Assembly: GCA_965219515.1 (NCBI GenBank)
Contig: OZ244776.1
Coordinates: 3,844,001-3,908,000, forward strand
Reading direction: 5' to 3'
Length of the DNA stretch: 64,000 bases
Origin: Ilyomonas sp965219515
GTDB lineage: Bacteria > Bacteroidota > Bacteroidia > Chitinophagales > Chitinophagaceae
The notes under the pieces were generated by a model, which saw only the letters and a program-made list of their open reading frames with translations, had not been told where the DNA came from and ran no database searches. Positions within the stretch are counted from its first letter, which is position 1. Each line of letters opens with the position of its first letter. Position numbers and translations under genes: made by a program. This document shows positions 34,117 to 43,593 of the stretch, piece after piece.

Positions 34117-34124
34117 CAAAGATA
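34117..34124 (-). promoter_or_regulatory. Candidate -7 box TATCTTTG directly before pyrB
   Basis: On the minus strand TATCTTTG ends 8 bases before the pyrB ATG (34109). If used, the transcript would be leaderless or nearly so. It matches TAnnTTTG exactly. Confidence 0.45.
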
Positions 34125-34193
34125 GCAGATTTAATAAAATAAGGTATGAGGTGTAAGGTAGCAGGTATCAGCTTTTTGCTGACGGCTCATACC

Positions 34194-34715
34194 TCACACC
34201 AGCACCACTTCATCCACTTCACTCTTTTCTTTCCATTTCACAATCACTTTTTGCGATGCGAACGTATCAATGGTTCTGCCCACATAATCTGCCTGTATCG
34301 GCAGCTCGCGGCTGAAGCGGCGGTCAATCAATACGCACAATTTTACTTTGGCAGGGCGGCCAAAAGCCTGCAAAGCATCAAGCGCGGCGCGTATGGTTCT
34401 GCCTGTCCACAACACGTCGTCTATGATTATTACATTTTTATTTTCGATGCTGAAATTAATATCGGTGGTGTTGGCAAGATGTAAGGCACTGCGCACATCA
34501 TCCCGGTAAAAAGTAATGTCTAATTTGCCATATAAAATAGAGGAAGAAGACACAAGCGGGTGCAGCTCGTTCACAATTCTGTCGCTCAGATAAATGCCGC
34601 GCGGCTGCAGACCGATGATAACGGTATTTTTTAATTCGAGATGATTTTCCAGTATCTGATGCGCCAGCCGCTTAACGCTCAACGCTACCTGCCTGCCGGT
34701 TAAAATAGATTTCAA
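34194..34715 (-). CDS. pyrR: PyrR-type uracil phosphoribosyltransferase/regulator
   Basis: A type I phosphoribosyltransferase of 173 residues. The PRPP-binding loop is NVIIIDDVLWTGRTIRAALDAL (about 101-122), and GLQPRGIYLSDRI and DVR(S) fit PyrR. In Firmicutes PyrR attenuates pyr mRNA by binding RNA; in this phylum that role is not shown. It is the first gene before pyrB. The 84-base gap has a small TCAGC/GCTGA hairpin but no clear PyrR-binding loop. Confidence 0.9.
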   Translation of the reverse strand: MKSILTGRQVALSVKRLAHQILENHLELKNTVIIGLQPRGIYLSDRIVNELHPLVSSSSILYGKLDITFYRDDVRSALHLANTTDINFSIENKNVIIIDDVLWTGRTIRAALDALQAFGRPAKVKLCVLIDRRFSRELPIQADYVGRTIDTFASQKVIVKWKEKSEVDEVVLV

Positions 34716-34900
34716 TGCTGATAATTTGAAGCGATAAAAATAGCAAGCTTATTTGAACCGCGAAGCCACAAATAAAAGAAGCGTTATAAAGATTTTATAA
34801 CTAAATATTAGGTACGTTATGCGGGCACGATTGTTTTGTGATGTTTTTTTTACGCTTTGTTTACAATCGCTTTTTTACCTTCAAATTAAATTTACAACTT

Positions 34901-36190
34901 ATGAAGCATCTTCTTCTGCTTGTTTGCCTGTTTCCGTTTGCTCTTTTTGCACAGAAACATACGGCAAAAACAGTTGAAAAAAATGTCACCGGCGTTCACT
35001 TTGAACACAATCTTAGCTGGTCTGATATTCAGCGAAAAGCAAGAGCGGAAAACAAATATATATTCATGGATTGCTACACCACCTGGTGCGGGCCGTGTAA
35101 ATATATGAGTAAGAATATTTTTCCGCAGGAGGCCGTGGGCAATGCCATGAACGGTGATTTTATTTGTGTAAAAATGCAGCTTGATACATCTGAAGCCGAC
35201 AATGCAGAAGTGAAAAAAATGTATGCGTTGGCACATGCCATGGCCAGAAATTATAAAGTGAATGTGTATCCTACTTTTTTATTTTTTAACCCGAACGGAG
35301 AACTTGTTCACCGCGCCGTCGGCTCTTCGGAGGCAGACCAGTTTATAGCTAAAACACAAGAAGCCTTACACCCCGAAACGCAGTATTATAGCCTGCTTGC
35401 AAAATATAACAAAGGGAAAAAAGATTCCGGGTTTTTGCATCGTCTTACCGAAGCATCAATGAGCGCTTATGATATGGAAAATGCAAACCGTATCGCCGGT
35501 GATTATCTTGCCACGCAACCCAATTTATATACGACAGAGAATCTTACGCTGCTGAAAAACATCACGCAAAAAAGCAGTGACCCGGGCTTTCAGCTCATGC
35601 TGCAAAACGCTGATAAGGCAGATTCGGTATTAGGCAAAGGAACCGCTGATGCGATTGTTCAGAATATTATCATGCAGGAAGAAGTGTATCCCAAACTGTT
35701 TCCGCCCGATGTTACTTCTGTAAAAGATTTGCAGGAACCCAACTGGCGTGAGATTGACAATGCGTTATCTGAAAAATATCCGACAAAGGCAGCTTCTTTA
35801 TCTGCTTATTCCAAAGTGGTTTTTTATATACAAACAAAAGACTGGGAAAAATTTGGGCCGGCAGTGGTAACTTACATGAAATCGTATGGCGATGATGTGA
35901 GCGAAGATCAGCTTAACAGTTTTGCCTGGGCGGTTTTTCAAAATTGTAATGATGAAACCTGTTTGCAAAATGCGTTAGACTGGAGCAAACGTTCTTTTGA
36001 AGAAGATCAAAATCCTGCCTTTATGGATACGTATGCCAATATTTTATACCGCCTGGGTAAAAAAGAGGAAGCGATGAGCTGGGAGCAAAAAGCGGCCGAT
36101 TTGGTAACGCAGGAGGAAAAAGCCGGTTACCTGCAAACGATAGATAAAATGAAAGCGGGAGAGAAGACGTGGAATGAAGCGCAGCATTGA
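34901..36190 (+). CDS. Exported thioredoxin-like protein with helical C-terminal domain
   Basis: The chosen start at 34901 yields a signal peptide (MKHLLLLVCLFPFALFAQ); the ATG at 34838 would place 21 odd residues in front. The thioredoxin domain follows (about 35-150) with the active site WCGPCK (Cys63, Cys66) and cis-Pro in NVYPTFLFF. The C-terminal ~270 residues are helical, TPR-like. It probably acts in periplasmic disulfide reduction or isomerisation. A hairpin with a T-run follows the gene. Confidence 0.9.
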   Translation: MKHLLLLVCLFPFALFAQKHTAKTVEKNVTGVHFEHNLSWSDIQRKARAENKYIFMDCYTTWCGPCKYMSKNIFPQEAVGNAMNGDFICVKMQLDTSEADNAEVKKMYALAHAMARNYKVNVYPTFLFFNPNGELVHRAVGSSEADQFIAKTQEALHPETQYYSLLAKYNKGKKDSGFLHRLTEASMSAYDMENANRIAGDYLATQPNLYTTENLTLLKNITQKSSDPGFQLMLQNADKADSVLGKGTADAIVQNIIMQEEVYPKLFPPDVTSVKDLQEPNWREIDNALSEKYPTKAASLSAYSKVVFYIQTKDWEKFGPAVVTYMKSYGDDVSEDQLNSFAWAVFQNCNDETCLQNALDWSKRSFEEDQNPAFMDTYANILYRLGKKEEAMSWEQKAADLVTQEEKAGYLQTIDKMKAGEKTWNEAQH

Positions 36191-36225
36191 TAAGATAAGG
36201 CATAGCAATAATAATTTTAAATGGC

Positions 36226-36262
36226 AAAGTCGTTCTGATTTGACCGGAATGACTTTTTTTTT
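36226..36262 (+). terminator. Intrinsic terminator after the thioredoxin-like gene
   Basis: A 12-pair stem AAAGTCGTTCTG / CGGAATGACTTT (two G-U pairs) with a 7-base loop is followed by an uninterrupted T-run (36254-36262). Confidence 0.8.
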
Positions 36263-36344
36263 CGATGGTTGATTAAAAAAATTTTCCTTCAATCCTTCAC
36301 ATTACTTTATTATCTGTTTATAAAACAAAGCCTTTGTTTTCCGA

Positions 36345-36352
36345 TACTTTTG
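36345..36352 (+). promoter_or_regulatory. Candidate -7 box TACTTTTG before the M16 peptidase gene
   Basis: TACTTTTG matches TAnnTTTG and lies 22 bases before the ATG at 36375. Confidence 0.5.
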
Positions 36353-36374
36353 CACTAAACTTTATTCTACAATA

Positions 36375-39188
36375 ATGCTTAAAAACCTATCTGCCATTGC
36401 GTTTGCGTTAGTTGCGCTCTTTGTTGCCGGTAACGGCCGCGCACAGGATTTAAACATGAAGCTGCCGCTCGATTCGGCCATAAAAACCGGTACGCTTTCC
36501 AACGGGTTAACTTATTACATCAGAAAAAACACCACGCCTGAAAACAAAGCCGAGCTTCGTTTGGTTACGAATGCCGGTTCTATACTTGAAGATGACAACC
36601 AACAAGGATTGGCTCATTTAACCGAGCACATGGCGTTTAACGGCACCAGGCATTTTGAAAAAAATGAACTGGTAGATGTTCTTCAGAAAATGGGCGTGCA
36701 GTTTGGCGCCGATCTTAATGCGTATACCGGTTTTGATGAAACGGTATATATACTTCCCGTTCCGCTGACTGATACATCTAATCTGCGGGAAGGCTTAAAT
36801 GTGCTGCAAGACTGGGCTTCGGGCGTTAGCTTCGATACGGATGCCATTACGGGCGAGCGCCCGGTGGTGCTGGAAGAAAGTCGCCTTGGAAAAGGCGCCA
36901 ACGACAGAATGTTCCGGCAGCTTTATCCGGCAGAATACGAAGGCTCGCGCTATGCCGAGCGATTGCCCATTGGCATAGACAGCATTGTAAGAAATACACC
37001 CGACTCTAACCTGATGCGTTTTTATAAAACCTGGTATCGCCCCGATCTGCAGGCTGTTATTGTAGTAGGCGATGTAGATGTAAATGCTACGGAAAAACTG
37101 ATTAAAGAATATTTTGGCTCACTACAAAATCCTGCCGGCGAAAAAGAACGTTTTTATGCATCGGTGCCTGCCCGCGAAAATAGTCGCGCCATGGTGGTTA
37201 CCGACAAGGAGGCTACCAATTATGTAGTGCAGGTTCAGTATCCCATTCATAAAGAAAAAGAAGAAATTACGCTTGGCGATTATCGTAGTAATCTGGTAAA
37301 AAATATTTTTACGTCGCTCATCAATCAGCGTCTTGGCGAGCTTTCCAAAAGCAGCAATCCTCCCTTTTTGTACGCCGGTGCCGGTTATGGCAGCGAAGCC
37401 CGTTATTATGAAGGCTTTAATGCTGTTGCGGTAGCCGGGCAGCAGGGTGTAGATACCGCGCTTACGGCATTGATGACAGAAATAGAAAGAGTAAAGCAAT
37501 ACGGGTTTAGCGAATCGGAATTAGACCGGGCGAAGAAAAACCAAATGGCAGATGTGGAACAATTGTATAACAACCGCGCCAAAACAGAATCGGGTCAGCT
37601 GGCAGACGAATACATACGTTTGTTTCTTACGCAGGAGCCTTCGCCGGGAATTGCAAATGAATACAATTATTACAAAGAATTATTGCCTGGTATAACAGGC
37701 AAAGAAGTGAATGCTTTGTCTGATTCACTAAAAAGCAATGAGAATATTTTTGTAAGCCTGCAGGGTCCTGCCAACGAAACCCAAAAGCTTCCCGACAGCA
37801 CTCAATTGCTGGCAATGGCTAAAAATGTATTGAATGCGCCGGTAAAAAATTATGAAGAAAAAACGGTTGCTGCGCAATTGCTGAAAACAAAACCGGCTGC
37901 CGGAAAGATAGTAAGCGAAAAGAAAAAGGCAGAACTGGGCATTACCGAACTTACGTTTGCCAATGGCGCCAAAGCCATTTTGAAACCCACAACTTTTAAG
38001 GATGACGAAATAACCATGACTTCGTTTCGCAAGGGCGGGCAATCGCTGTACACAGCAGCCGATAAAGAGAATGTTACGTTTGCCGCAGGCGTGGTTCAGC
38101 AAATGGGTGTCGGCGATTTTACTCCCACCGATTTATCTAAAGTGTTGGCCGGTAAAACGGCTTCGGCTTCGCCGAGCATCGGCAGAATCAGTTCGGGCAT
38201 CAGCGGCGGCAGTAGCGTAAAAGATTTTGAAACCATGCTGCAGCTTGTTTACTTATACGCCATATCGCCGCGCAAAGACGAAGCATTGTACAATGCCTGG
38301 AAAGAAAAGCAGAAATCGGCTACGCAATTCGCATTATCCAATCCGCAAACAGCATTTATAGATACGTTCATACAAGTGCGTTACGCTAATAATCCGCTGG
38401 CTCCCGTTTCGGTGCCTTCGCCATCTGATTTTGATAAAACAAATCTGAACCGGATGCTTGCCATTTATAAAGAGCAGCTTGGCAATGCGCAGGATTTTAC
38501 TTTCATTTTTGTAGGTAACATTGATATTGAAAAAATGAAGCCGCTGCTTACAACCTATATTGGCGGACTGCCGTCAACAAAAAAGCCTGCGGCCTTTACT
38601 GACAATGGTTTGCGCCCTGTAAAAGGCGATGTTGATTTTACATTTCACAAAGGAACCGAGCCAAAAAGCTTAATTCTGAATGTGTATTCCGGCGAGGTGC
38701 CGTATAGCGAAGACCTCGATTTAAAAACAGCGGCATTAACCGAAATTCTGAACATTAAAATCATAGAAGACATCCGCGAAAAAATGAGCGCCATTTATGG
38801 CGGTGGCATCGGCGGCGGTTTATCAAAATATCCGTACAATAACTATGCAATGGTTATGCAGTTGCCAACCGGACCCGAGCATGTGGATACCGTTTTAAAA
38901 GCGGCGCAAATGGAAATTGACAGTATTAAAATGTATGGACCTTCACAGGTGAATTTAGACAAAGTAAAAAAGACCTGGTTAGAACAATATAAAGTGAATG
39001 TACAAGAGAACAGCTATTGGAGCGGCAAGCTGCAGGGTATTTACTTTAACGGCGATGATGCGCAGCGCATTTTCAATTATGAAAAACTGGTAAATGCCAT
39101 TACGGTTGATGATGTAAAAGCAACCGCCAACAAACTGTTTGACGGAAAGAATGTGTTGCACGCAGTTTTATTGCCGGAAGAAAAATAA
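36375..39188 (+). CDS. Exported M16 family zinc metallopeptidase
   Basis: An insulinase-type peptidase of 937 residues containing both M16 halves in one chain. A signal peptide (1-23, ending GRAQ) leads to the periplasm or outer membrane. The inverted zinc motif is in GLAHLTEHMAF (His81, Glu84, His85), with EESRLGKG supplying the downstream Glu region. The second half (about 500-937) is the inactive clamshell partner with the R/Y-type region EKMSAIYGGGIGGG. It likely degrades peptides. It has its own promoter candidate and a strong terminator. Confidence 0.93.
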   Translation: MLKNLSAIAFALVALFVAGNGRAQDLNMKLPLDSAIKTGTLSNGLTYYIRKNTTPENKAELRLVTNAGSILEDDNQQGLAHLTEHMAFNGTRHFEKNELVDVLQKMGVQFGADLNAYTGFDETVYILPVPLTDTSNLREGLNVLQDWASGVSFDTDAITGERPVVLEESRLGKGANDRMFRQLYPAEYEGSRYAERLPIGIDSIVRNTPDSNLMRFYKTWYRPDLQAVIVVGDVDVNATEKLIKEYFGSLQNPAGEKERFYASVPARENSRAMVVTDKEATNYVVQVQYPIHKEKEEITLGDYRSNLVKNIFTSLINQRLGELSKSSNPPFLYAGAGYGSEARYYEGFNAVAVAGQQGVDTALTALMTEIERVKQYGFSESELDRAKKNQMADVEQLYNNRAKTESGQLADEYIRLFLTQEPSPGIANEYNYYKELLPGITGKEVNALSDSLKSNENIFVSLQGPANETQKLPDSTQLLAMAKNVLNAPVKNYEEKTVAAQLLKTKPAAGKIVSEKKKAELGITELTFANGAKAILKPTTFKDDEITMTSFRKGGQSLYTAADKENVTFAAGVVQQMGVGDFTPTDLSKVLAGKTASASPSIGRISSGISGGSSVKDFETMLQLVYLYAISPRKDEALYNAWKEKQKSATQFALSNPQTAFIDTFIQVRYANNPLAPVSVPSPSDFDKTNLNRMLAIYKEQLGNAQDFTFIFVGNIDIEKMKPLLTTYIGGLPSTKKPAAFTDNGLRPVKGDVDFTFHKGTEPKSLILNVYSGEVPYSEDLDLKTAALTEILNIKIIEDIREKMSAIYGGGIGGGLSKYPYNNYAMVMQLPTGPEHVDTVLKAAQMEIDSIKMYGPSQVNLDKVKKTWLEQYKVNVQENSYWSGKLQGIYFNGDDAQRIFNYEKLVNAITVDDVKATANKLFDGKNVLHAVLLPEEK

Positions 39189-39208
39189 GCATAGCGTTTT
39201 AATACATA

Positions 39209-39239
39209 AAAGAGCCGGATGATAAGTGTCCGGCTCTTT
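39209..39239. terminator. Terminator after the M16 peptidase gene
   Basis: A perfect 11-bp stem AAAGAGCCGGA / TCCGGCTCTTT with a 9-base loop, between the convergent M16 and flavin monooxygenase genes. The arm ends in a T-run on either strand. Confidence 0.85.
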
Positions 39240-39259
39240 GTTTATTTAAAAAGTAACGG

Positions 39260-40390
39260 TTACCTGTTGTTTTCTTTCCCGGCAATGTCTTTTGCTATTT
39301 TTTGTGCGTCTGATGAAATTTCCCTGATCAATCCGGTTGCGCTGATATGGAATCCACAAAAATACAATCCGTCTTTACCAAAATATTGTTGCTGGTTTAT
39401 ACTCATTCTTAAATCATTCAACCGGCTGTTGTCCATCTCAATTATTTCGGTAAAGTTTCGCTCATATCCAATGGCTGCAACAATAGCGTCAAATTTTTTT
39501 TGCTTGCCATGTGTAAAATATACCGTGTTGCCTTCGATACAACTGATGTCATCATATATCGCAATATGCCCTTGCCGGATGTGTTTGATTGTACCAATGT
39601 CAATCAGCGGAATAACAGACTCTTTTTGAATTTGTTCAAACACACCACAAGTCTTTTTCTTTAAGCCCAATTTACTGATGTTACCAAACAGCAACCGCAT
39701 CAAAAGTGATGCGATGGTGTCTGCCAAACGAGGCGGAAGCTTAGACATCAGCAGGCTGATACGAAGTATGGAAACGCCAAGTAAATCGCGCGGTATAATG
39801 TTTACGGGCGAACGAACCGACATCGAAGGTTTTGCATCGCATTCATATAAATCTATGGCTATTTCGCAAGCCGAATTGCCAAAGCCGACGACCAATACAT
39901 TTTGTCCTGCAAAATCGCAACCTGTCTTGTAAAAAGCACTATGTAACATAGCGCCCTGGAAAGTTTCAATGCCTTTAAAAAAAATGTTTTTCGGTTTGCC
40001 ATAAACGCCTGTTGCTACAATAATGTATGTTGATTCAAAATCACCGTTGCTGGTTTTTATAATCCACTTGTCATTGACCTTTTTTATCTGCTTCGCTTCG
40101 GTATTGTAAGCAGGATGAATGGCAAACTTTTTCCTGTATTCTTCCAGATAATCAACCACCTGCTGACGCGATGGATAACGCGGAATGTTACGACCAAATT
40201 TTTTATATGGCAGATGCGATAACCCTTTGGTAGTATGCAGATGCAGACGAACATAATGATTGCGCCAGGGCATTGCAATCTGTGCTTCTTTCTCTATAAT
40301 AATGTGCTTAATGCGCCGTTTTTGCAAACAGGCAGCCGCAGCCAGACCTGAAACGGAAGCGCCAATGATAAGCGCGGTTGTTTGTTGCAT
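39260..40390 (-). CDS. Flavin-containing monooxygenase-like FAD/NAD(P)H oxidoreductase
   Basis: A two-dinucleotide-domain flavoprotein of 376 residues. The FAD site is IIGASVSGLAAAACL (8-22), the NADPH site VLVVGFGNSACEIAIDL (about 165-181), and ATGVYGKPK sits between them. The first Gly loop has the form GxSxSG. This arrangement is that of YUCCA/FMO-like monooxygenases. Substrate is unknown and the neighbours give no hint. Confidence 0.9.
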   Translation of the reverse strand: MQQTTALIIGASVSGLAAAACLQKRRIKHIIIEKEAQIAMPWRNHYVRLHLHTTKGLSHLPYKKFGRNIPRYPSRQQVVDYLEEYRKKFAIHPAYNTEAKQIKKVNDKWIIKTSNGDFESTYIIVATGVYGKPKNIFFKGIETFQGAMLHSAFYKTGCDFAGQNVLVVGFGNSACEIAIDLYECDAKPSMSVRSPVNIIPRDLLGVSILRISLLMSKLPPRLADTIASLLMRLLFGNISKLGLKKKTCGVFEQIQKESVIPLIDIGTIKHIRQGHIAIYDDISCIEGNTVYFTHGKQKKFDAIVAAIGYERNFTEIIEMDNSRLNDLRMSINQQQYFGKDGLYFCGFHISATGLIREISSDAQKIAKDIAGKENNR

Positions 40391-40487
40391 AAAACGAGGT
40401 GTTGGGGCAGGTTTATAAAAGGGAAATTCAATTTAAACTATCCTTTCAATTTGTACTTATTCAAAACTGATAACCAACGGCGATAGT

Positions 40488-42200
40488 CTAATTTGACTGA
40501 TAATTGGCTGACGGTGCAAAATCTATGACTTTCATCTGAATGCTTCTCATGCCGTTCCATTCGTTCAGATCAATCGTAAAAACAATATCCAGCGGAACAT
40601 TTTTTTGCAGCAGATAAAATTTATCTGCCATACCGAAGCCGATGCCGGTAAGCATTACCTGCTGCTGTTTTACCACGAAGCGCACATGCTGCTCTTTTAC
40701 AATTTTAGAATAGCCGCTTTCTGTAACATGGCGGGCGATAAAAACAGGGCGCATATTTTGCGGGCCAAACGGCTCCATCTGCGAAAGAATATTGTAAAAA
40801 GAGAATGATAAATCAGAAAAATTTACTTCCGCGTCTATCACAATTTCCGGCGTAAGCATGTGCTCGGTGATGGTGGACGACACAATTTCTTCAAACTTTT
40901 TTTGAAAGGCATCTACGTTTTCGGGCAACATTGTCATACCGGCGGCTGCAAAATGACCGCCATAACCCAATAAATGCTCGCGACAGGCATGAATGGCTTC
41001 GTATAAATTGAAACCTGCCACACTACGGGCGCTACCCGATACGATGTTGCCGCTTTTGGTAAGCACCACCGTTGGACGGTAATAATTTTCAATCAGCCGC
41101 GAAGCCACAATGCCTACCACGCCTTTGTGCCAGTGATCCTGAAATACAACGGTGGTTTTACGCTTTATCATCGTATCGTTGCTTTTAATCATGTGGATGG
41201 CTTCTTCGGTAATAGATGTATCGGCTTCTTTACGGTCAGTATTGTCGTTGTGCAGCGCTTCGGCCAATTGCATTGCTTTATCGTAATCTTTTTCAATAAA
41301 AAGCTGTACGGCTTTCTTTGCATCGTCCATACGACCGGCGGCATTAATGCGGGGCGCAATAATAAACACCAGATTGTTGATGTGAAGCTGTTGCTGCATA
41401 CCGGCAAGATGCAGCAACGCTTTGATGCCCATGCAAGGAGTGGTATTTATTTTTTGCAGACCATGAAAAGCCAGAATGCGGTTTTCGCCGTAAATGGGAA
41501 CAATGTCTGCGGCTATGGCCGTAGCTACCAAATCTAAATATTGCAGATAAGATTCATCGGAAAGCTGCAGCTCTTCGCTGAGCGCCTGCATTAGTTTAAA
41601 ACCCACACCGCAGCCGCACAATTCTTTAAACGGATAAAGGCAATCTGTTTGCTTCGGGTTTAATATGGCAGTTGCATCGGGTAAAATATCATCCGGCATG
41701 TGATGATCGCACACGATAAAATCAATATCTTTTTCTTTGGCAAATTTTATCAGCTCAACCGATTTAATGCCGCAGTCGAGAGATATGATTAAAGAAACAT
41801 GATTTTCCAGCGCATATTCAATACCTGCTTTGGAAATGCCATACCCTTCTTTGTAACGGTGCGGAATATAATAATCTATGTTTGGATAAACGCTTTCTAA
41901 AAACTGATACAGGCAGGCAACGGAAGTGGTGCCATCTACATCGTAATCGCCATACACCAGAATTTTTTCTTTGTCTTCAAAGGCGCAGAGAATGCGTTTT
42001 ACGGCTTTCAGCATGTCTTTCATCAGCCAGGGATCGTGCAGGTGAGACAGTTGCGGGCGAAAAAAATCTCTGGCGTCAGAAAATGTGGCAATTCCGCGCT
42101 GAACCAGCATACGGCAGATCGTATAGTTAATTTTGAGAAGCTGCTGCAGCCGGCTTGCCTTATTATCATCTCCTGGTAATATATTCCATCGTTTTTGCAT
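40488..42200 (-). CDS. recJ: Single-stranded-DNA-specific exonuclease RecJ
   Basis: A 5'-3' ssDNA exonuclease of DNA repair. The DHH-family metal motifs are VYGDYDVDGTTS (Asp85, Asp87, Asp89), VCDHHMPDD (165-167 DHH) and GYGGHFAAAGMT near residue 400 (DHHA1 part); the C-terminal OB-type domain follows. Length is 570 residues. The start ATG shares one base with the stop of the polyprenyl synthetase gene (TGATG), so translation is coupled. Confidence 0.96.
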   Translation of the reverse strand: MQKRWNILPGDDNKASRLQQLLKINYTICRMLVQRGIATFSDARDFFRPQLSHLHDPWLMKDMLKAVKRILCAFEDKEKILVYGDYDVDGTTSVACLYQFLESVYPNIDYYIPHRYKEGYGISKAGIEYALENHVSLIISLDCGIKSVELIKFAKEKDIDFIVCDHHMPDDILPDATAILNPKQTDCLYPFKELCGCGVGFKLMQALSEELQLSDESYLQYLDLVATAIAADIVPIYGENRILAFHGLQKINTTPCMGIKALLHLAGMQQQLHINNLVFIIAPRINAAGRMDDAKKAVQLFIEKDYDKAMQLAEALHNDNTDRKEADTSITEEAIHMIKSNDTMIKRKTTVVFQDHWHKGVVGIVASRLIENYYRPTVVLTKSGNIVSGSARSVAGFNLYEAIHACREHLLGYGGHFAAAGMTMLPENVDAFQKKFEEIVSSTITEHMLTPEIVIDAEVNFSDLSFSFYNILSQMEPFGPQNMRPVFIARHVTESGYSKIVKEQHVRFVVKQQQVMLTGIGFGMADKFYLLQKNVPLDIVFTIDLNEWNGMRSIQMKVIDFAPSANYQSN

Positions 42201-43162
42201 CAGAATGTACGGTCGGTTGTGTATCTTACTAAATCTTCCAGCGCTTCGCGCACTTCGCCCGGCTGAAAGCGGTACAAGATAGTCAATGCTTCATCGCGGA
42301 AGGCAAACATCTTTTCAGTTGCATATTCAATACCGCCCGTTTGTTGTACCGTATCAATTACAAACTGAACTTTTTGCTTGTTCTTATTTTCGTTTTTTAC
42401 AATATTGATTAATTTTTTACGCAATGCTTTATCAACATGGTTTAATGTATAGATAAGCGGCAAAGTCAGTTTTTTTTCTTTAATGTCGTTGCCGGTTGGT
42501 TTGCCTATTTTTTGGCTGCCATAGTCGAACAAATCATCTTTTATTTGAAATGCCATGCCTGTTTTTTCGCCAAATAATCTCATTTGCTCAATGTCTGCCT
42601 CTTCTGTAAAAGTAGTAGCCGCGCCGGCCGCGCAGGCTGAAGCCAGCAGCGATGCGGTTTTACCATTAATAATATCGTAATAAATGTTTTCGTCTATATC
42701 CAGATTACGCGCTTTTTCCATCTGAAGCAATTCGCCTTCGCTCATCATTTTTACCGCCCGCGACATGAGCTGAAGAATTTTAAAATCGTTATTATCGAGC
42801 GAAAGGAGCAAGCCCTTTGATAGCAAATAATCGCCCACCAACACTGCCACTTTGTTTTTCCATAAAGCGTTAATGGAAAAAAAACCACGCCGTTCAAAAG
42901 ATTCATCTACCACATCATCATGCACCAGCGTAGCGGTATGCAGCAGTTCTACCAGGGACGCAGCCCGGTAAGAAGCCGAATTAATTTCGCCGCCTAAAAG
43001 AGCACTTAACAGCACAAACATTGGTCGCAGTTGTTTGCCTTTCCGCTTTACAATATATGCCATTATTCTGTCGAGCAGCGGCACTTTGCTTTTTACAGCT
43101 TCTCTGAAATATGTTTCAAATTCAGTAAGCTGCCGGCTGATGATTTTATTCGCTTTTTCCAT
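42200..43162 (-). CDS. Polyprenyl synthetase family protein
   Basis: A trans-prenyltransferase making a long isoprenoid diphosphate, probably the menaquinone side chain. The first Asp-rich motif is HDDVVDES (Asp82, Asp83, Asp86) and the second FQIKDDLFDYGS (Asp209, Asp210, Asp213); KGKQLRPMFVLLSA binds the diphosphate. Length 320 fits octaprenyl/heptaprenyl synthases. It is the first gene of an operon with recJ. Confidence 0.94.
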   Translation of the reverse strand: MEKANKIISRQLTEFETYFREAVKSKVPLLDRIMAYIVKRKGKQLRPMFVLLSALLGGEINSASYRAASLVELLHTATLVHDDVVDESFERRGFFSINALWKNKVAVLVGDYLLSKGLLLSLDNNDFKILQLMSRAVKMMSEGELLQMEKARNLDIDENIYYDIINGKTASLLASACAAGAATTFTEEADIEQMRLFGEKTGMAFQIKDDLFDYGSQKIGKPTGNDIKEKKLTLPLIYTLNHVDKALRKKLINIVKNENKNKQKVQFVIDTVQQTGGIEYATEKMFAFRDEALTILYRFQPGEVREALEDLVRYTTDRTF

Positions 43163-43440
43163 TCCCGATTATGTCCGGCGTCTTTTACCGGAAAAATTGT
43201 CTTTTTATGAAGTATAAAAAAGTGGCAGTAAATTCCACATTTATTTTATCACACATTTAAATGCAGCAATGCAAACCTCAGCTATAAAAATTTAAAACCG
43301 AACAGACCTGACAAAAAATTAAACAATTAGACGAAGCTACAAGCATCTTTTGTATGATAACGATTGTCTTTTATTCAGTTAGGTAAAGATTGTTATTCAT
43401 TTTATAAAGCGTTGGCATTGCAATTGCTATTTCACTTCAA

Positions 43441-43479
43441 AAAAATTAAGATCGGCTCAAAAAAAAATTAAGATCGGCT
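43441..43479 (+). promoter_or_regulatory. Two 17-bp direct repeats upstream of the OmpA-family gene
   Basis: AAAAATTAAGATCGGCT occurs at 43441-43457 and again at 43463-43479, exactly 22 bases apart, i.e. about two helical turns. The core TTAAGATCGGCT is followed by a good promoter at 43496-43526. The placement is that of an activator site. The rest of the 43163-43440 stretch is AT-rich with no gene seen. Confidence 0.65.
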
Positions 43480-43495
43480 AAAAGCGTAATTAATA

Positions 43496-43526
43496 TTTGG
43501 GAATTAAGTATCAAATTCTATTTTTG
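43496..43526 (+). promoter_or_regulatory. Bacteroidota-type promoter of the OmpA-family gene
   Basis: TTTG at 43496-43499 and TATTTTTG at 43519-43526 (TAnnTTTG) are 19 bases apart, the best full promoter match in the window. The leader to the ATG at 43594 would be about 60 bases. Confidence 0.7.
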
Positions 43527-43593
43527 CTGAAAATGAGGTCTTTACCAGGATTAACTTTAGGTAGCCCAAACAAAAAATTAAATCACACCAACT

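Noticed and set aside
33095..34193. Recurrent strings such as CCTCACACC and CATACCTCACACC near gene ends (also at 24073-24098)
   Set aside because: Short, low-complexity and inexact; the similarity is not enough to call a repeat family from this window alone.
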